Positions 1 through 8,774 of a DNA stretch of 64,000 bases are shown one piece after another. Within the stretch, counting starts at the first letter, position 1, and every line of letters starts with the position of its first letter. Source of the stretch: Enterobacteriaceae bacterium UBA2655 (GTDB lineage: Bacteria > Pseudomonadota > Gammaproteobacteria > Enterobacterales > Enterobacteriaceae); NCBI GenBank assembly GCA_002359495.1, contig DENB01000095.1, forward strand, positions 21,163 through 85,162, in the 5' to 3' direction. The notes below the pieces were generated by a model. That model did not search any database, was not told where the DNA came from, and was given only the letters and a program-made list of their open reading frames with translations. Made by a program: the position numbers and the translations under genes.

Positions 1-605
1 ATCCTGATGCCTTTCACCGCCTTCAGCTCGCTATGTTGTTGAAAGCCGATAGCCGCTTTGCCCTCCGCCACGGCCTTGCCGACCGGCGTCGCCGGTACGA
101 CGAAAATCTTTTTCGCGGTCTTCTCGCTTAACCCGAGCTTAACCAGCATTTCCGACTGTATGTAGCGTCCGCTGGCGCTGTCGGAGATGGCGATGGAAGG
201 CGCCTCGGTCAACACCTGCTTGAACTTCTGCACATTGCTGATATCGGGCGGCGTCACGCCCTCCCTGACCGCCATAGCGATCAAGGAATGGGCCAGCACT
301 TTGTGGCTCTGCGGACGCACCAGTTTGTCGCGCGCCAGCGGCGTAATGGCGTAATCCACCATCACCAGCACATCCGCGTTATCCTGACGCGCCAGCCGGT
401 TGGGGATCGCCTGCGGCGTTTTTCCCATCGACGGCGCCGCCTCCAGCTCGAGGCGCGTGCCGGTCCGTTGCAGATAATCCTCTTTCAGGCTTTCGATAAC
501 CGGATACATGCCGCCGGAACAGAAGACGCGCAGCGTTGCCTGCGTTGCGTCAGCCCAGCTATGTCCCGCCGTCAGTAAAATCGCCAGTAGTAAAAATCGT
601 TTCAC
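1..605 (-). CDS. ModA-like periplasmic substrate-binding protein (partial, C-terminus outside window)
   Basis: The visible 201 residues start at a GTG (603-605), preceded on the minus strand by a purine-rich ribosome binding site (GAGGGGAAG). Residues 1-18 form a signal peptide ending HSWA, so the mature protein is periplasmic. The text after it (TLRVFCSGG, then PSMGKTPQAIPNRLARQDNADVLV) follows the pattern of ABC-transporter binding proteins of the molybdate/ModA type, including the TPVGKAVAEGKAAIGFQQ segment that is typical near the C-terminal lobe. The true ligand cannot be told from this part; a bare ModA-domain protein without a transporter is equally possible because the partner genes would lie outside the window. 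The start is inferred from the signal peptide. Confidence 0.7.
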   Translation of the reverse strand, partial: MKRFLLLAILLTAGHSWADATQATLRVFCSGGMYPVIESLKEDYLQRTGTRLELEAAPSMGKTPQAIPNRLARQDNADVLVMVDYAITPLARDKLVRPQSHKVLAHSLIAMAVREGVTPPDISNVQKFKQVLTEAPSIAISDSASGRYIQSEMLVKLGLSEKTAKKIFVVPATPVGKAVAEGKAAIGFQQHSELKAVKGIR

Positions 606-700
606 CGCCCTTCCCCTCTTATCATCACAGAAAAGAGGTTTAGCCCGTAACGGGACGGCGGACAACCGGCGAAAAGAAATTAACCAAGCTGGCTCACGTT

Positions 701-1219
701 TCAGCGCTGGTTTTTCTGTAACACTACATAAAGTTGTCGGTACGCCTCGACTAATTCCTCCAGCGAAGCCCGGTTCAGTCCGCTGGGATTCGGCAATACC
801 CAAACCTGCGTATCGCCGGTGACAAGCGGCTGCTCTCCCCACGCCACGTTGTTCTGTCCGAAGGCGCGCTTGTAAGCCTCTTTTCCTAATATCGCCAACG
901 CGCGCGGCCGGTAGCGCTCAACCTTTTCCTGGAGCCGCGCGCCGCCCTCCCGCAGCTCCTGCGCGGCCAGTTCGCTGGCTTGGGTGGTAGGACGATCGAC
1001 CAGTCTGGTAATGCCGCAGCCGGTCTCGAGCAACTGCTGCTCCTCTTCCGGCCTGAGCTGTTTTCGAGTGAAGCCGGCCAGGTAGATAACCTTCCAGAAG
1101 CGGTTGCCGGGATGGGCGAAATGAAAACCGGTATGGGCGGATGAGCGCCCGGGATTAATGCCGCAAAACAGTACGTTCAGATTTGGCGCCAGAATATCGC
1201 TAATGCCGTGTTCACTCAT
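701..1219 (-). CDS. mug: G:U/T mismatch-specific DNA glycosylase Mug
   Basis: A 172-residue cytoplasmic DNA repair enzyme of the uracil-DNA glycosylase superfamily. The family removes uracil opposite G and the alkylated base 3,N4-ethenocytosine. The catalytic motif GINPG is at residues 20-24 and the second motif NPSGLN at 144-149, both at the expected spacing; the length matches E. coli Mug (168 residues). The start was chosen at ATG 1217-1219, where GGAGAGGGAAG gives a strong ribosome binding site; a longer frame upstream has no support. It stands beside a tRNA-Ile2 gene as in E. coli, which supports the orthology. Confidence 0.95.
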   Translation of the reverse strand: MSEHGISDILAPNLNVLFCGINPGRSSAHTGFHFAHPGNRFWKVIYLAGFTRKQLRPEEEQQLLETGCGITRLVDRPTTQASELAAQELREGGARLQEKVERYRPRALAILGKEAYKRAFGQNNVAWGEQPLVTGDTQVWVLPNPSGLNRASLEELVEAYRQLYVVLQKNQR

Positions 1220-1712
1220 GTTGCTTCCCTCTCCAGACCCGCTTTTCTTTTTAGCGCTGCACGACAGGTAATGGGGTGGCGCCATAAAGCTGTTGTGCTG
1301 CCTTCCTCGTGCCGACCTTATGTATGACATGTGCAGGTTTATTAACGATGCGCTGGCGCGTACCAGCTTTGTGGATCTCTGTTTCTCAATTTTGCTTTCA
1401 CTATCAAGCCGGCAACGCGACAAAGACAATAATTATAGTCGTTACTGGAATCCAGCTTTAAGGAGCATGCCGTGCAGGCACAACGCCAGCATGACTATGA
1501 GTTGTTCGTCCAAAACTCTATGGAAGAAGGGAAATCAAATAAATGCCGGAGGTTAATACCCTGCCCCCTGTTTTGTGATTCGCCTCAAAGCTTATCTTTT
1601 GCACCGATTCTGATGGAATTATTAAATTTTTCGATATTTATCAAGAAGTCATCTCTTGATGCAATTTTAGACAACCAGCTGTAGAGCGCTGGATCGCTCC
1701 GTTCAGATACTT
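1220..1712. other. intergenic stretch between mug and tRNA-Ile2
   Basis: About 490 bases, more AT-rich than the neighbours. I see no recognisable gene. One short plus-strand frame (GTG at 1472 to 1684, 70 codons) has a good AAGGAG ribosome binding site six bases before its GTG and is described separately. The last third leads into the tRNA promoter. Confidence 0.5.
1472..1684 (+). CDS. possible small protein or gene remnant
   Basis: A GTG-started frame of 70 codons with AAGGAG placed six bases upstream. Its first 27 residues (a charged stretch containing QRQHDYELFVQNSMEEGKS) look like real protein, possibly the N-terminus of a small antitoxin-like protein. The rest (CPLFCDSPQSLSF onward) does not look coding. 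It may be a remnant cut off by the events that shaped this tRNA-flanking site. No family recognised. Confidence 0.2.
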   Translation: MQAQRQHDYELFVQNSMEEGKSNKCRRLIPCPLFCDSPQSLSFAPILMELLNFSIFIKKSSLDAILDNQL

Positions 1713-1718
1713 TATAAT
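1713..1718 (+). promoter_or_regulatory. -10 box of tRNA-Ile2 promoter
   Basis: A perfect TATAAT stands 12 bases before the first tRNA base. It is followed by a GC-rich discriminator (CCCCGCTCCGCT), a hallmark of stable-RNA promoters under stringent (ppGpp) control. The -35 region is weak (TGGATC near 1690). The promoter lies left of attL, so prophage insertion leaves it joined to the tRNA. Confidence 0.65.
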
Positions 1719-1730
1719 CCCCGCTCCGCT

Positions 1731-1806
1731 GGCCCCTTAGCTCAGTGGTTAGAGCAGGCGACTCATAATCGCTTGGTCGCTGGTTCAAGTCCAGCAGGGG
1801 CCACCA
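1731..1806 (+). tRNA. ileX: tRNA-Ile2, anticodon CAT (lysidine-type)
   Basis: A 76-base cloverleaf with the CCA end encoded. Acceptor stem GGCCCCT pairs with AGGGGCC; D-loop AGCTCAGTGGTTAGAGC; anticodon CAT at 1764-1766; T-arm GGTTCAAGTCC. A CAT anticodon in this sequence context marks isoleucine-2 tRNA, whose C34 is modified to lysidine by TilS and reads AUA codons. The gene lies next to mug as E. coli ileX does. It is the bacterial attachment site of the prophage: the 3' part from the anticodon stem onward is copied at 32078, but only this copy is complete. Confidence 0.95.
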
Positions 1807-1824
1807 AATTTAAGCTGTGAAATC
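1760..1824 (+). repeat. attL core, 65-bp direct repeat with attR
   Basis: This sequence, from the anticodon stem of the tRNA to 18 bases beyond its CCA end, recurs without mismatch at 32078-32142. The tRNA is whole on this side, the integrase gene lies at the other end, and every gene between is phage-like, so the two copies bound the prophage. Phage 186 is also known to use an isoleucine tRNA gene. Confidence 0.95.
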
Positions 1825-1832
1825 AGCAAGTT

Positions 1833-1859
1833 AAAGCCACCTTGCAGGGTGGCTTTTTT
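1833..1859 (+). terminator. rho-independent terminator after tRNA-Ile2, phage-supplied copy
   Basis: Stem AAAGCCACC / GGTGGCTTT followed by a run of T. It lies just inside the prophage. A similar but not identical hairpin follows attR at 32151, which is presumably the original chromosomal terminator. The phage thus brings its own terminator for the tRNA transcript. Confidence 0.85.
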
Positions 1860-1876
1860 GTTTCCTCCGAATCCAT

Positions 1877-1897
1877 TGGCAGCAAAATGGCAGCAGA
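1877..1897 (+). promoter_or_regulatory. integrase arm-type site (left end)
   Basis: A 21-base sequence, itself a near tandem repeat (TGGCAGCAAAA then TGGCAGCAGA), is found again without change and in the same orientation at 31966-31986, beside attR. Paired copies flanking both ends of a prophage are what integrase arm-binding sites of P2-type phages look like. The binding itself is inferred. Confidence 0.6.
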
Positions 1898-1913
1898 CAT
1901 TTTTTTGATATCA

Positions 1914-1937
1914 TAAAAAAACCCGCCTTAGCGGGTT
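1914..1937 (-). terminator. terminator of the ogr/tail operon
   Basis: Minus-strand stem AACCCGC, loop TAAG, GCGGGTT, followed on that strand by seven or more T. It lies just after ogr and closes the leftmost prophage operon. Confidence 0.85.
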
Positions 1938-1950
1938 TGGTTGATGCTTC

Positions 1951-2169
1951 TTACATCCAGAGCGAGCCTTGCAAACTGCGATCGGGATGTGGTGGAACCG
2001 GCTTTATGGCTCCCGGTTTCATAATGATTTCTGCAACCGTTTCATGTGACTTAAACGTACAGCTGCAATTTATGTTTTGGCACTGGTTATAACGTTCTTT
2101 TGTCGTTTTTGATACCTGAAAGCTGCTGCGTGTATGTGCGGCATTACCGCACAATGGACAATTCATCAT
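1951..2169 (-). CDS. ogr: Ogr/Delta late-gene transcription activator
   Basis: A 72-residue zinc-finger protein of the Ogr/Delta family, which switches on the late promoters of P2-like phages by binding near -55 and contacting the RNA polymerase alpha subunit. The metal ligands are visible: C4 and C7 (CPLC), then C30 and C35, with another cysteine at 37. The gene sits between D and the left attachment site as in P2. Three palindromes of the type this family binds are present in the window (8727, 12948, 18519). Two ATG codons stand in tandem at the start; either may be used. Confidence 0.92.
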   Translation of the reverse strand: MMNCPLCGNAAHTRSSFQVSKTTKERYNQCQNINCSCTFKSHETVAEIIMKPGAIKPVPPHPDRSLQGSLWM

Positions 2170-2232
2170 AGCTACGTTCCCTCAACACAATTGAGATGGA
2201 TAATACATAAAATAACCACATTGGGATAGTTA

Positions 2233-3327
2233 TCATTCCATTTCGAGACTGTCAATTTTCACTTCCAGTTCCAGGCTGGTCGTGTAACCGCTGTCGCGGC
2301 TCAGGCTGTGCGTCAGCGTCGTGATGATCCATTCCCCGCTGTCTACCTGCTGTTTAAACCCGCTCACTTTTACCGGCATTTCCGTGTAGAGATCCGCCCG
2401 GCCCCGTGCCAGCTGTATCGAAAATGTCGCCACGCCGCGCTGCAGGCGTTCCCACTGCATTTTGGCCGCCCGCTCTGCGTTGCTCCGGTTCGCATAGGTC
2501 CGGCTCAGCACCAGCACGTTTTCGTCCGTGCCTGTCAGGTAATCTCCCTGCTTCGCCTCCGGCTCCTTTTTCTTCGTGGTCTTGCGCCTGCGCTTTATCT
2601 TTGTTTCCTCTTTCTTTTTCGGCTCGCGGGTATGCAGCCAGCTGGCGATCACGCCGGTGTAGGCGTCACGGTCAGCCAGGGTAAACCGGTGGCTGTCGCC
2701 GCTCCGGCGGGTCAGGGTAATGACCGGCAACACTTTACCGCTGGCCGTTTTGCCCTGGCCCTGCCGGATGAACAGCAGGTTGCCGCTTTTGACGCAGGCG
2801 ATGGCGCCGCACTGGCGCGCCAGCCGCATCAGAAAACTGGCGTCGGATTCGTTGGTCTGGTCCAGATGGTCGATCGCCATTTTCGCCATCTCATCACTCA
2901 GCGCCGTCTCCAGCTTGTTCCGGGCGGCAATCTCTTTCACCATGTCGCCGACCGTGGTCTGGTGCCATGATTTCTCGCGCCGGGTGTTTAGCGTGGCGCG
3001 AAAATCCGCACTGCGGGCGCGCAGCGTCAGCCGGTCCGGCGTGCCGGAATGCTCGATTTCGTCGACGGTAAAAGACCCCTTCGGGATAAGCGGCTCTCCT
3101 TTCCACCCCAGCGCCAGCGTCAGCAGCACGCCCCGGCGCGGCAGCTGCAGCAGCCCGTCCCTGTCGTCCAGCTCGATGTCCAGCTGGTCCGCCTCAAAGC
3201 CGCGATTATCCGTCAGCGTCAGGCTGATAAGCCGTTTTTCAATGCGCTGCGTGATGTCCGCGCCTTCCAGCGTCAGACGAAACGCGGGCGCGCTGTTGCT
3301 GCCCGTTACCCACTCTGACGCATTCAT
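2233..3327 (-). CDS. D: tail protein gpD (late control D family)
   Basis: 364 residues, close to P2 gpD. This baseplate hub protein is related to T4 gp27 and sits at the tip of the tail, where it joins tube and spike. The start overlaps the end of U by four bases (ATGA). A lysine/arginine-rich insert (KKKEETKIKRRRKTTKKKEPEAK) near residues 235-255 interrupts an otherwise conserved fold and is probably a surface loop. Confidence 0.92.
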   Translation of the reverse strand: MNASEWVTGSNSAPAFRLTLEGADITQRIEKRLISLTLTDNRGFEADQLDIELDDRDGLLQLPRRGVLLTLALGWKGEPLIPKGSFTVDEIEHSGTPDRLTLRARSADFRATLNTRREKSWHQTTVGDMVKEIAARNKLETALSDEMAKMAIDHLDQTNESDASFLMRLARQCGAIACVKSGNLLFIRQGQGKTASGKVLPVITLTRRSGDSHRFTLADRDAYTGVIASWLHTREPKKKEETKIKRRRKTTKKKEPEAKQGDYLTGTDENVLVLSRTYANRSNAERAAKMQWERLQRGVATFSIQLARGRADLYTEMPVKVSGFKQQVDSGEWIITTLTHSLSRDSGYTTSLELEVKIDSLEME

Positions 3328-3809
3328 GAGAAAAGCCCTCCGACTGCTGCCGATACCTTGCCCGCCGCCGAGGTTGCCGCGCTTTTCATGGTGTCCAGCT
3401 GGTCGCTCAGGCTGCCGAACATCTCGCTCAGCGACTCATCCACACGTTTCAGCGTGAGCGTGAACTCAATGCGCCGGCACGCCCCGTTACTGAAAAATTC
3501 CGCTTTCGTCTGGCTCAGGCTCTCGATCACAAACATGCCGTAAATGGTGCCGCTGCCCTCCAGCAGCGGCCATGCCTTGCCCAGCTCCGCCAGCTGCTCC
3601 AGCGCAAACAGCGACAGCCGCCCGCCGGTCAGCTCCGGCAGCAGCACGCCCGAAAGCGTCACGCTGTCGTTATCCGGGCCGGTAAACTGCACGGACGGAC
3701 GGTAGCCCACCCGGTTATTGGCCGGAAAACTCCAGCTGCGTTGATGCTGCAGTTCCTGATAAGGAACCGTGTTCAGCATGAAAACAAACAGCCCCAGCGT
3801 CATCATCAT
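3324..3809 (-). CDS. U: tail protein gpU
   Basis: 161 residues, matching P2 gpU in length and place (between T and D). The opening residues, MLNTVPYQELQHQRSWSFPANNRVGYRPSVQFTG after a short hydrophobic start, are typical of the family. It is needed for tail assembly. Four-base overlaps on both sides show tight translational coupling with T and D. Confidence 0.92.
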   Translation of the reverse strand: MMMTLGLFVFMLNTVPYQELQHQRSWSFPANNRVGYRPSVQFTGPDNDSVTLSGVLLPELTGGRLSLFALEQLAELGKAWPLLEGSGTIYGMFVIESLSQTKAEFFSNGACRRIEFTLTLKRVDESLSEMFGSLSDQLDTMKSAATSAAGKVSAAVGGLFS

Positions 3810-6448
3810 AATTCGAACCCTCCCCGGTCACTGTAGGTACTGCGCGCGCGCGCCTGCGCCTGCCGCTCTTTCTCCTCAATCCTGCGCATCACTTCATCCA
3901 CCACGTCCTGCGGGTTCTGCCCCGGCTGTTGTACGATATGAATGTCATATTTCCCCTGCATCATGATCACCGGCTGGCCTGTCCTGGCTCCGGTCGCACC
4001 GGCCACGCTCTGCGAACTGGCAGGAAGGCTCATCGGATGCAGCGGGCGGGCAGCGGCAGGCGTGGCGGCCACGTCCATCGCCAGCGCGGCGGTTCGGCGG
4101 CGACTGGTCACACGGGCCGGACCGTTCACGATTTCCGGCCCGTTTTCCCCCACGATCCCGAACCGGCCTGACGGGATAAACCCGCCGCTGTCATACAGCC
4201 CGGCAAAGCCGGTTGCTGAAGGTCTGCCGGGCAGGACTGGTGCAGCGGGTTTTGCTGGCGTTCCGCCTGTATCAGCTGCGCCGGGTTTCATCCAGTCCGG
4301 CAAATAGCTGCTCAGGGATGAAAGTTTGCTTTTCAGCGCCTCCCATTTCTGGCCGATCCCGGCCATCAGGCTGTCAATCATTTGTGAACCGGCTTCCTGA
4401 AAGCGGGCGGGCAGCGCCTGCGCCCCGGCCACAATCTCCGTCCACTTTGTGCTGATGTAGGTTGTGATTGAATTCCATGCGCTGCTGACGCCGCCGCTTA
4501 TTGTGTTCCAGAGCGCGGCAAACTTCGGTCCCAGCGTGTCCCAGTTCTGCCAGATATACAGCGCCCCGGCCGCAATCAGCCCCACCACGGCCAGAATCGG
4601 GTTTGCCATCATCAGCCGCCCCAGCCACAGCACGCCGTTCCCGACAATACCCAGCGCGCCACGGATAAGCCCGAAAGCACTCACCGCTTTCAGGCCCAGC
4701 ACGCTGCAGCTCATGCGCAGCAGGGCCAGCGGGCCGAGCACGGCAGCAGCAGCCAGCGACAGCGCCCCGATGGCCGTCATCGCAATGGCAAATCCGGCGG
4801 CCAGTTTGAACAGTACGGCGATCAGCTGCGGATGCTGTTGGACAAACTGCCCCAGCCTGCCCGAAAGCTCGCCCAGCCAGTCAATCAGGCGTTTCAGGTC
4901 AGGGGCCACGGTTGCTCCGATGGCGGACATGGCATTGGTAAATGAACCGCCCGCTGCATCCCATCTGTTGCCCAGGGTTTTCAGCGAGGCGTCCACGCGC
5001 TCACGCAGGGAAGCCTGATTCTCCAGCTTTGCTGCCGTTTCCCGGTAGCCTGCTATCCCTTTGGTAATCATGTTGTTGAGTACCTGCAGGGTTTCCGAGT
5101 CATCGCCGAACATATCTTTCAGGGTGCTCAGTTTCTTTTCGGTACTCAGCTGATTCAGCTGATCCAGCTGCCGGTACATCTTTTCAATCCCGGCAAATTC
5201 ACCTTTGCCGTCGGTAAAATCAAATTTCACCCCGGTGCCTTTCAGATCCTTATTCACCTCTTTTATATTCTGGGTATCCATCACCGCCTGAAAAACTTTA
5301 CGGTAAGCATTACCTGCCGAGCCGCCCTCCATGCCCTGCTGGTCCGCCATCACCAGAAGCGGCGCAAAAGCTTTTGCCGCGTCCAGTCCCTTCATCTTGA
5401 TGATGTCCATCGCGCTGCCGATTTTGGCGTAGCCCTGCAGCATGTTTTCCGAATCCACCCCGGCATAAAAGCCCTTCTGGATAATGTCGGTCAGCGACAT
5501 CATGTCCTTTTCAGAGGTCTGCGTGGCGTCCTGCAGTTTGGCCGCAAACTCCGCCGCCTCCGTGGGGGCCATTTTCAGCTGCACGCCCAGATAAGCCGTC
5601 GCCTCCCCCAGCCCGCCCAGGATGGACTGCGCGGACATCCCCTGACGGCGCAGCATGGTCATCATATTCTGGAAATCCGCCGTGGTGCCGGGCAGCTTGT
5701 CGCCCAGGTTTACGGCCAGCCGGTTAATTTTTTCAAACTCCGGCGCAACTTTTGCGCCCGGTCCCATCATGGACGCGGCCAGCTGCGTGGCGGCATCTTC
5801 TGACTGTGCATAGGCACTCACAGGGGCCATCAGGGTGAGGCCGGTTGAGACGCCGCTTGCCACCATTCCGGCCCCGTTTCCGGCGAGGTTGTTGCGCAGC
5901 GCCTTTGTTTTTTCATGCTGCGCGCGGATCGCGTTCAGCTTGCGCTGACGTTCACCCAGCCGCTGCAGTTCGGCCTGCTGTCGCGCCAGGGCTTCGCTGG
6001 CCGCGTTCGCATCGGTGCGCAGGCGGCGCTGCGCTTCACTCAGCTGCTTTGTATTAATCCCGGCGCCGTTCAGCGCCTCGCGCTGGCGCTGCACCGACAG
6101 GCGCAGCCCGTTGTATTTTTCCTGCAGCTCGCTGGCGCGGTTTTTTGCCTGCTCCAGCAGGCGGGCCTGCTGCGCCGTGGGTCGGTTGGTGGCGGCAAAC
6201 TGTGTCGCCAGCTGCGCCGCCTCCTGCCGGGCGGCGGCCAGATTTCTCTCCGTGACGGCAAGCTGTGAACGGGTTTTGCGAAAGCCGTCAATTTTCCCGG
6301 CCTGCTCATTCAGGGATTTCAGGGTCTCTTTGCTGGCTTTCAGCGCGGCGGACAGCTCTTTCGAGCCGTCGCGCGCGTTACGGAAGGGGCGGGTGATTTT
6401 ATCCACCGCGTTTAAAACCACCTGCAGGCGCAGGTTTGTATCACTCAT
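3806..6448 (-). CDS. T: tail tape measure protein gpT
   Basis: About 880 residues, a little longer than P2 gpT. It sets tail length and is ejected with the DNA. Residues 30-170 form a long heptad-rich coiled coil. The central part carries hydrophobic segments (around LIAVLFKLAAGFAIAMTAIG and ILAVVGLIAAGALYIW) that could act in membrane passage. The start was placed at ATG 6446-6448 (MSDTNLRLQ), which overlaps the stop of the E' frame as ATGAGTGA; an in-frame GTG six bases earlier is an alternative. Confidence 0.92.
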   Translation of the reverse strand: MSDTNLRLQVVLNAVDKITRPFRNARDGSKELSAALKASKETLKSLNEQAGKIDGFRKTRSQLAVTERNLAAARQEAAQLATQFAATNRPTAQQARLLEQAKNRASELQEKYNGLRLSVQRQREALNGAGINTKQLSEAQRRLRTDANAASEALARQQAELQRLGERQRKLNAIRAQHEKTKALRNNLAGNGAGMVASGVSTGLTLMAPVSAYAQSEDAATQLAASMMGPGAKVAPEFEKINRLAVNLGDKLPGTTADFQNMMTMLRRQGMSAQSILGGLGEATAYLGVQLKMAPTEAAEFAAKLQDATQTSEKDMMSLTDIIQKGFYAGVDSENMLQGYAKIGSAMDIIKMKGLDAAKAFAPLLVMADQQGMEGGSAGNAYRKVFQAVMDTQNIKEVNKDLKGTGVKFDFTDGKGEFAGIEKMYRQLDQLNQLSTEKKLSTLKDMFGDDSETLQVLNNMITKGIAGYRETAAKLENQASLRERVDASLKTLGNRWDAAGGSFTNAMSAIGATVAPDLKRLIDWLGELSGRLGQFVQQHPQLIAVLFKLAAGFAIAMTAIGALSLAAAAVLGPLALLRMSCSVLGLKAVSAFGLIRGALGIVGNGVLWLGRLMMANPILAVVGLIAAGALYIWQNWDTLGPKFAALWNTISGGVSSAWNSITTYISTKWTEIVAGAQALPARFQEAGSQMIDSLMAGIGQKWEALKSKLSSLSSYLPDWMKPGAADTGGTPAKPAAPVLPGRPSATGFAGLYDSGGFIPSGRFGIVGENGPEIVNGPARVTSRRRTAALAMDVAATPAAARPLHPMSLPASSQSVAGATGARTGQPVIMMQGKYDIHIVQQPGQNPQDVVDEVMRRIEEKERQAQARARSTYSDRGGFEL

Positions 6449-6901
6449 CGTCACCGGCTCCGCTTCGCAGAATCGCTTTGTGCCGCCATTCCAGAACTTC
6501 CGTCAGCGTTTCCGCGTACATCACGGAAGGCGGCCAGTGAAAGACGGTGGCAATGTCAGCCACCAGATCCTCTACCGTCAGGCTGTCGGGAAATCCGACA
6601 TCACCGACTTCGGCAACAAAAAAGTGACCACCTCCACCGACAGGGAAAGCAGGTCTGCCGGGTCCATTTCCGCAATCTCATGCGGCTGCAGCGCGGGCAT
6701 ACTGATGCGCGGAATGACCGTCATCATGGCGTTCACGTCCATGTCCATCAGCGCCTGCAGGCGGGTGCCGCGCAGCGCGCCGGACTGCGGCTTGCGCAGG
6801 GTCACTTGGGTGATGGTTTCCTTACCCCGGATCACCGGCGTGTCCAGGGTGAGGGTTTTCTGCTGCGGCTGCGGTGCGGTATCTTTGTTTTTGTCAGTCA
6901 T
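6441..6901 (-). CDS. E': tail chaperone fusion gpE-E' made by -1 frameshift
   Basis: Translation starts as gpE at 6901 and shifts back one base at T TTT TTG (6617-6623, minus strand). After the shift the frame stays open through the residues GFPDSLTVEDLVADIATVFHW, PPSVMYAETLTEVLEW and RHKAILRSGAGDDE, ending at TGA 6441-6443, which overlaps the start of T. P2 and lambda use the same device to make two tail-assembly chaperones in a fixed ratio (E and E'; gpG and gpGT). The E' extension cannot be expressed alone because it lacks a start, so the open frame plus the slip heptamer in the right place is strong evidence. Confidence 0.85.
6578..6901 (-). CDS. E: tail assembly protein gpE
   Basis: 107 residues, the unshifted product of the E/E' pair, slightly longer than P2 gpE. 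It contains the typical TLDTPVIRGKETITQVTLRKP segment of phage tail assembly chaperones. It would bind the tape measure protein while the tube assembles around it. It lies between FII and T as in P2. Confidence 0.92.
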   Translation of the reverse strand: MTDKNKDTAPQPQQKTLTLDTPVIRGKETITQVTLRKPQSGALRGTRLQALMDMDVNAMMTVIPRISMPALQPHEIAEMDPADLLSLSVEVVTFLLPKSVMSDFPTA

Positions 6902-6957
6902 GATTTTTTCCGGTTGGGTTCGTCAGTTAAACGGCAGGGTTTCCCCTGCCGGAGTTA

Positions 6958-7473
6958 TCACAGGCCAATGGCCGAGCGGTGTTTTTCCAGCAGGTCCGTG
7001 CCGCCCACGTTCTCGATCATGTTCACCAGATCGACCTCGTAGACCACCTCGCCGTTAATGGTCAGCTTCGCGTAGCTGTTGGTGCAGCTCACCTTTGTGC
7101 TGTTGCTCTCGCCGGTTTTCCACTCGCCAGAGTCCAGCTCCTTGTAGCGGCCATGCGTGACCAGCTCCACCGCCTGCACTTCGTTGGTGCTGTCCGTCTG
7201 AATAGAGCCGGTGAAGCGCAGCTGAATGGCGTCCGCCGTGGCGGCGCCCATCTGTCTGAACAGTTTCAGCTCCGTGCCGCCGATGGAAAATTCCGTATCC
7301 AGCGCGCCGTCATCCAGCCCCATATCAATATCCACCGCGCCCGGCATCCCGCCGCCCCGGTATTTTTCGAACTTGCGGGTAAACTTCGGCAGGGTCACGG
7401 ACTCAACCAGCCCCACCCAGTTATCTCCGGCGTTGAACAGGTTCAGGTGTTTCAGTTTGCGGGGTAAAGCCAT
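6958..7473 (-). CDS. FII: major tail tube protein gpFII
   Basis: 171 residues against about 172 in P2. It opens MALPRKLKHLNLFNAGDNWVG, the signature of contractile-tail tube proteins of this group. It polymerises into the inner tube inside the FI sheath. It follows FI after a 12-base gap in the same operon. Confidence 0.95.
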   Translation of the reverse strand: MALPRKLKHLNLFNAGDNWVGLVESVTLPKFTRKFEKYRGGGMPGAVDIDMGLDDGALDTEFSIGGTELKLFRQMGAATADAIQLRFTGSIQTDSTNEVQAVELVTHGRYKELDSGEWKTGESNSTKVSCTNSYAKLTINGEVVYEVDLVNMIENVGGTDLLEKHRSAIGL

Positions 7474-7485
7474 GCTTTTTTCTCC

Positions 7486-8655
7486 TTATGCGCTGACCTG
7501 GCTGGCAAAATTCACCAGATACTGGTCCGTGATGCGCTGGCGCAGCATCAGGTTTTCCAGCGGCGGCACCGGCGTGTAGTCGTAATCAATGGTGAGTTTG
7601 CCCGCCTTGAGCGTGTCCTTGTCGTTCACGCTCTCGTCCAGCCAGCAGTCCGCGCCGATGAGATAGCCCTGGCTGACCAGGTTGCGCAGCTTCGCGCGGA
7701 TACTCTCGATGATGTCGCGGGCCAGCGACGGGTTCAGCGCGCCGTCCACCGCCCACATCTGCGCCTCTGCCATCGTGTCCATCAGCACCTGCGCCGTGCG
7801 GGTGTAGTTTTCAAACGCAAACAGCGAATCGTCACTCAGGCAGCGGGAACCCCAGAAGCGATAACCGTCCTGGCGGATCAGCGTGGTGATGTCGTTCTGG
7901 TTCAACAGGCCCGCATCCGTTGCCGGGTCCTGCAGATCCCAGAACACATCCGCAGAAATGCCGGTCACGCCGTTCACGCCCACGTTGGACAGGGTTTTAT
8001 GCCAGCCGGTTTGCTGGTCGATTTTGGCGCGCAGGCCGAGCGCGCGGGCGGTGGCGTAGGCCGTCGCGTCCGCGTTCAGCACGGTGTCAAAATTGATAAA
8101 GTCCGGCCAGATAAGCATCCCTTCGCGCTGGCTGAAGTTCGCGCGGTACGCGGTCGCCTCCTCCACGCTTTTGCAGCCATAGGCGGACAGGTACGCGAAG
8201 CCGCGCAGGCTCTGCGCCACGGACAAAAGCTCAGTCGCCACGGCCTGCGTGTCATGGCCCGGCACGCCGAGAATGCGGGGCTTGACGCCCAGCTGCGTCT
8301 GCGCGGCCAGCAGGGCTTTCATGCCGGTGCGTCGGCCGTCCGTCACGCCGCCGATGATGTTGGACGTGGTTTCCGCTTCGGTTTCACCCTGCGGGACGCG
8401 CACAACCACGGTCACGGGTTTGGACTGGTCCGCAATCGCATCCAGCGCGCGGGCCAGCGTGCCGGATTCGCCCGCCTTGCCGCTGGCCGTCAGCACGTCC
8501 GTGAGCAACACGGGTTTGTTCAGCGGAAAGGTCGCCGCGTCGGCGTCGTCTGCGGTGCAGACCATGCCCACAATCGCGGTGCTGACCGTTGATATGGTTC
8601 GGGTGCCGTCGTTAACTTCCGTAACGCGCACGCCGTGATGGTAATCGTCTGCCAT
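7486..8655 (-). CDS. FI: tail sheath protein gpFI
   Basis: 389 residues, near the P2 length of 396. It begins [21 protein letters not shown] and carries the [31 protein letters not shown] region of the sheath fold. It forms the contractile sheath. First gene of the FI-FII-E-T-U-D-ogr operon; an Ogr-type palindrome lies 72 bases upstream. Confidence 0.95.
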   Translation of the reverse strand: MADDYHHGVRVTEVNDGTRTISTVSTAIVGMVCTADDADAATFPLNKPVLLTDVLTASGKAGESGTLARALDAIADQSKPVTVVVRVPQGETEAETTSNIIGGVTDGRRTGMKALLAAQTQLGVKPRILGVPGHDTQAVATELLSVAQSLRGFAYLSAYGCKSVEEATAYRANFSQREGMLIWPDFINFDTVLNADATAYATARALGLRAKIDQQTGWHKTLSNVGVNGVTGISADVFWDLQDPATDAGLLNQNDITTLIRQDGYRFWGSRCLSDDSLFAFENYTRTAQVLMDTMAEAQMWAVDGALNPSLARDIIESIRAKLRNLVSQGYLIGADCWLDESVNDKDTLKAGKLTIDYDYTPVPPLENLMLRQRITDQYLVNFASQVSA

Positions 8656-8726
8656 GTGGCGAAATCTCCGGTTAAGGGGGTTTCGCTATGGTGAAAGGTG
8701 CGCGCGGATTGCGCATCCTGCGGGCG

Positions 8727-8746
8727 TTGTGTGGGGAATGGTACAA
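8727..8746 (-). promoter_or_regulatory. Ogr-type activator site of the FI late promoter
   Basis: TTGT-N12-ACAA on 20 bases, centred about 80 bases before the FI start. The same TTGT-N12-ACAA frame occurs before V and between O and P. This is the dyad known to be bound by Ogr/Delta at P2 late promoters, about 55 bases before transcription start. Confidence 0.7.
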
Positions 8747-8749
8747 AAG

Positions 8750-8770
8750 GAAAAGGCCCGCGCGGGGCCT
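8750..8770 (-). terminator. terminator after the tail-fibre operon
   Basis: Minus-strand stem AGGCCC, loop CGCGC, GGGCCT, followed by TTTTCCTTTT. It separates the V-W-J-I-H-G operon from the FI operon. The P2 Z/fun locus lies in this place; here only about 120 bases are present, with no cargo gene. Confidence 0.8.
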
Positions 8771-8774
8771 CTGG

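Noticed and set aside
8656..8774. Possible Z/fun-type cargo between G and FI
   Set aside because: Only about 120 bases, filled by a terminator and an Ogr-type site; no gene fits.
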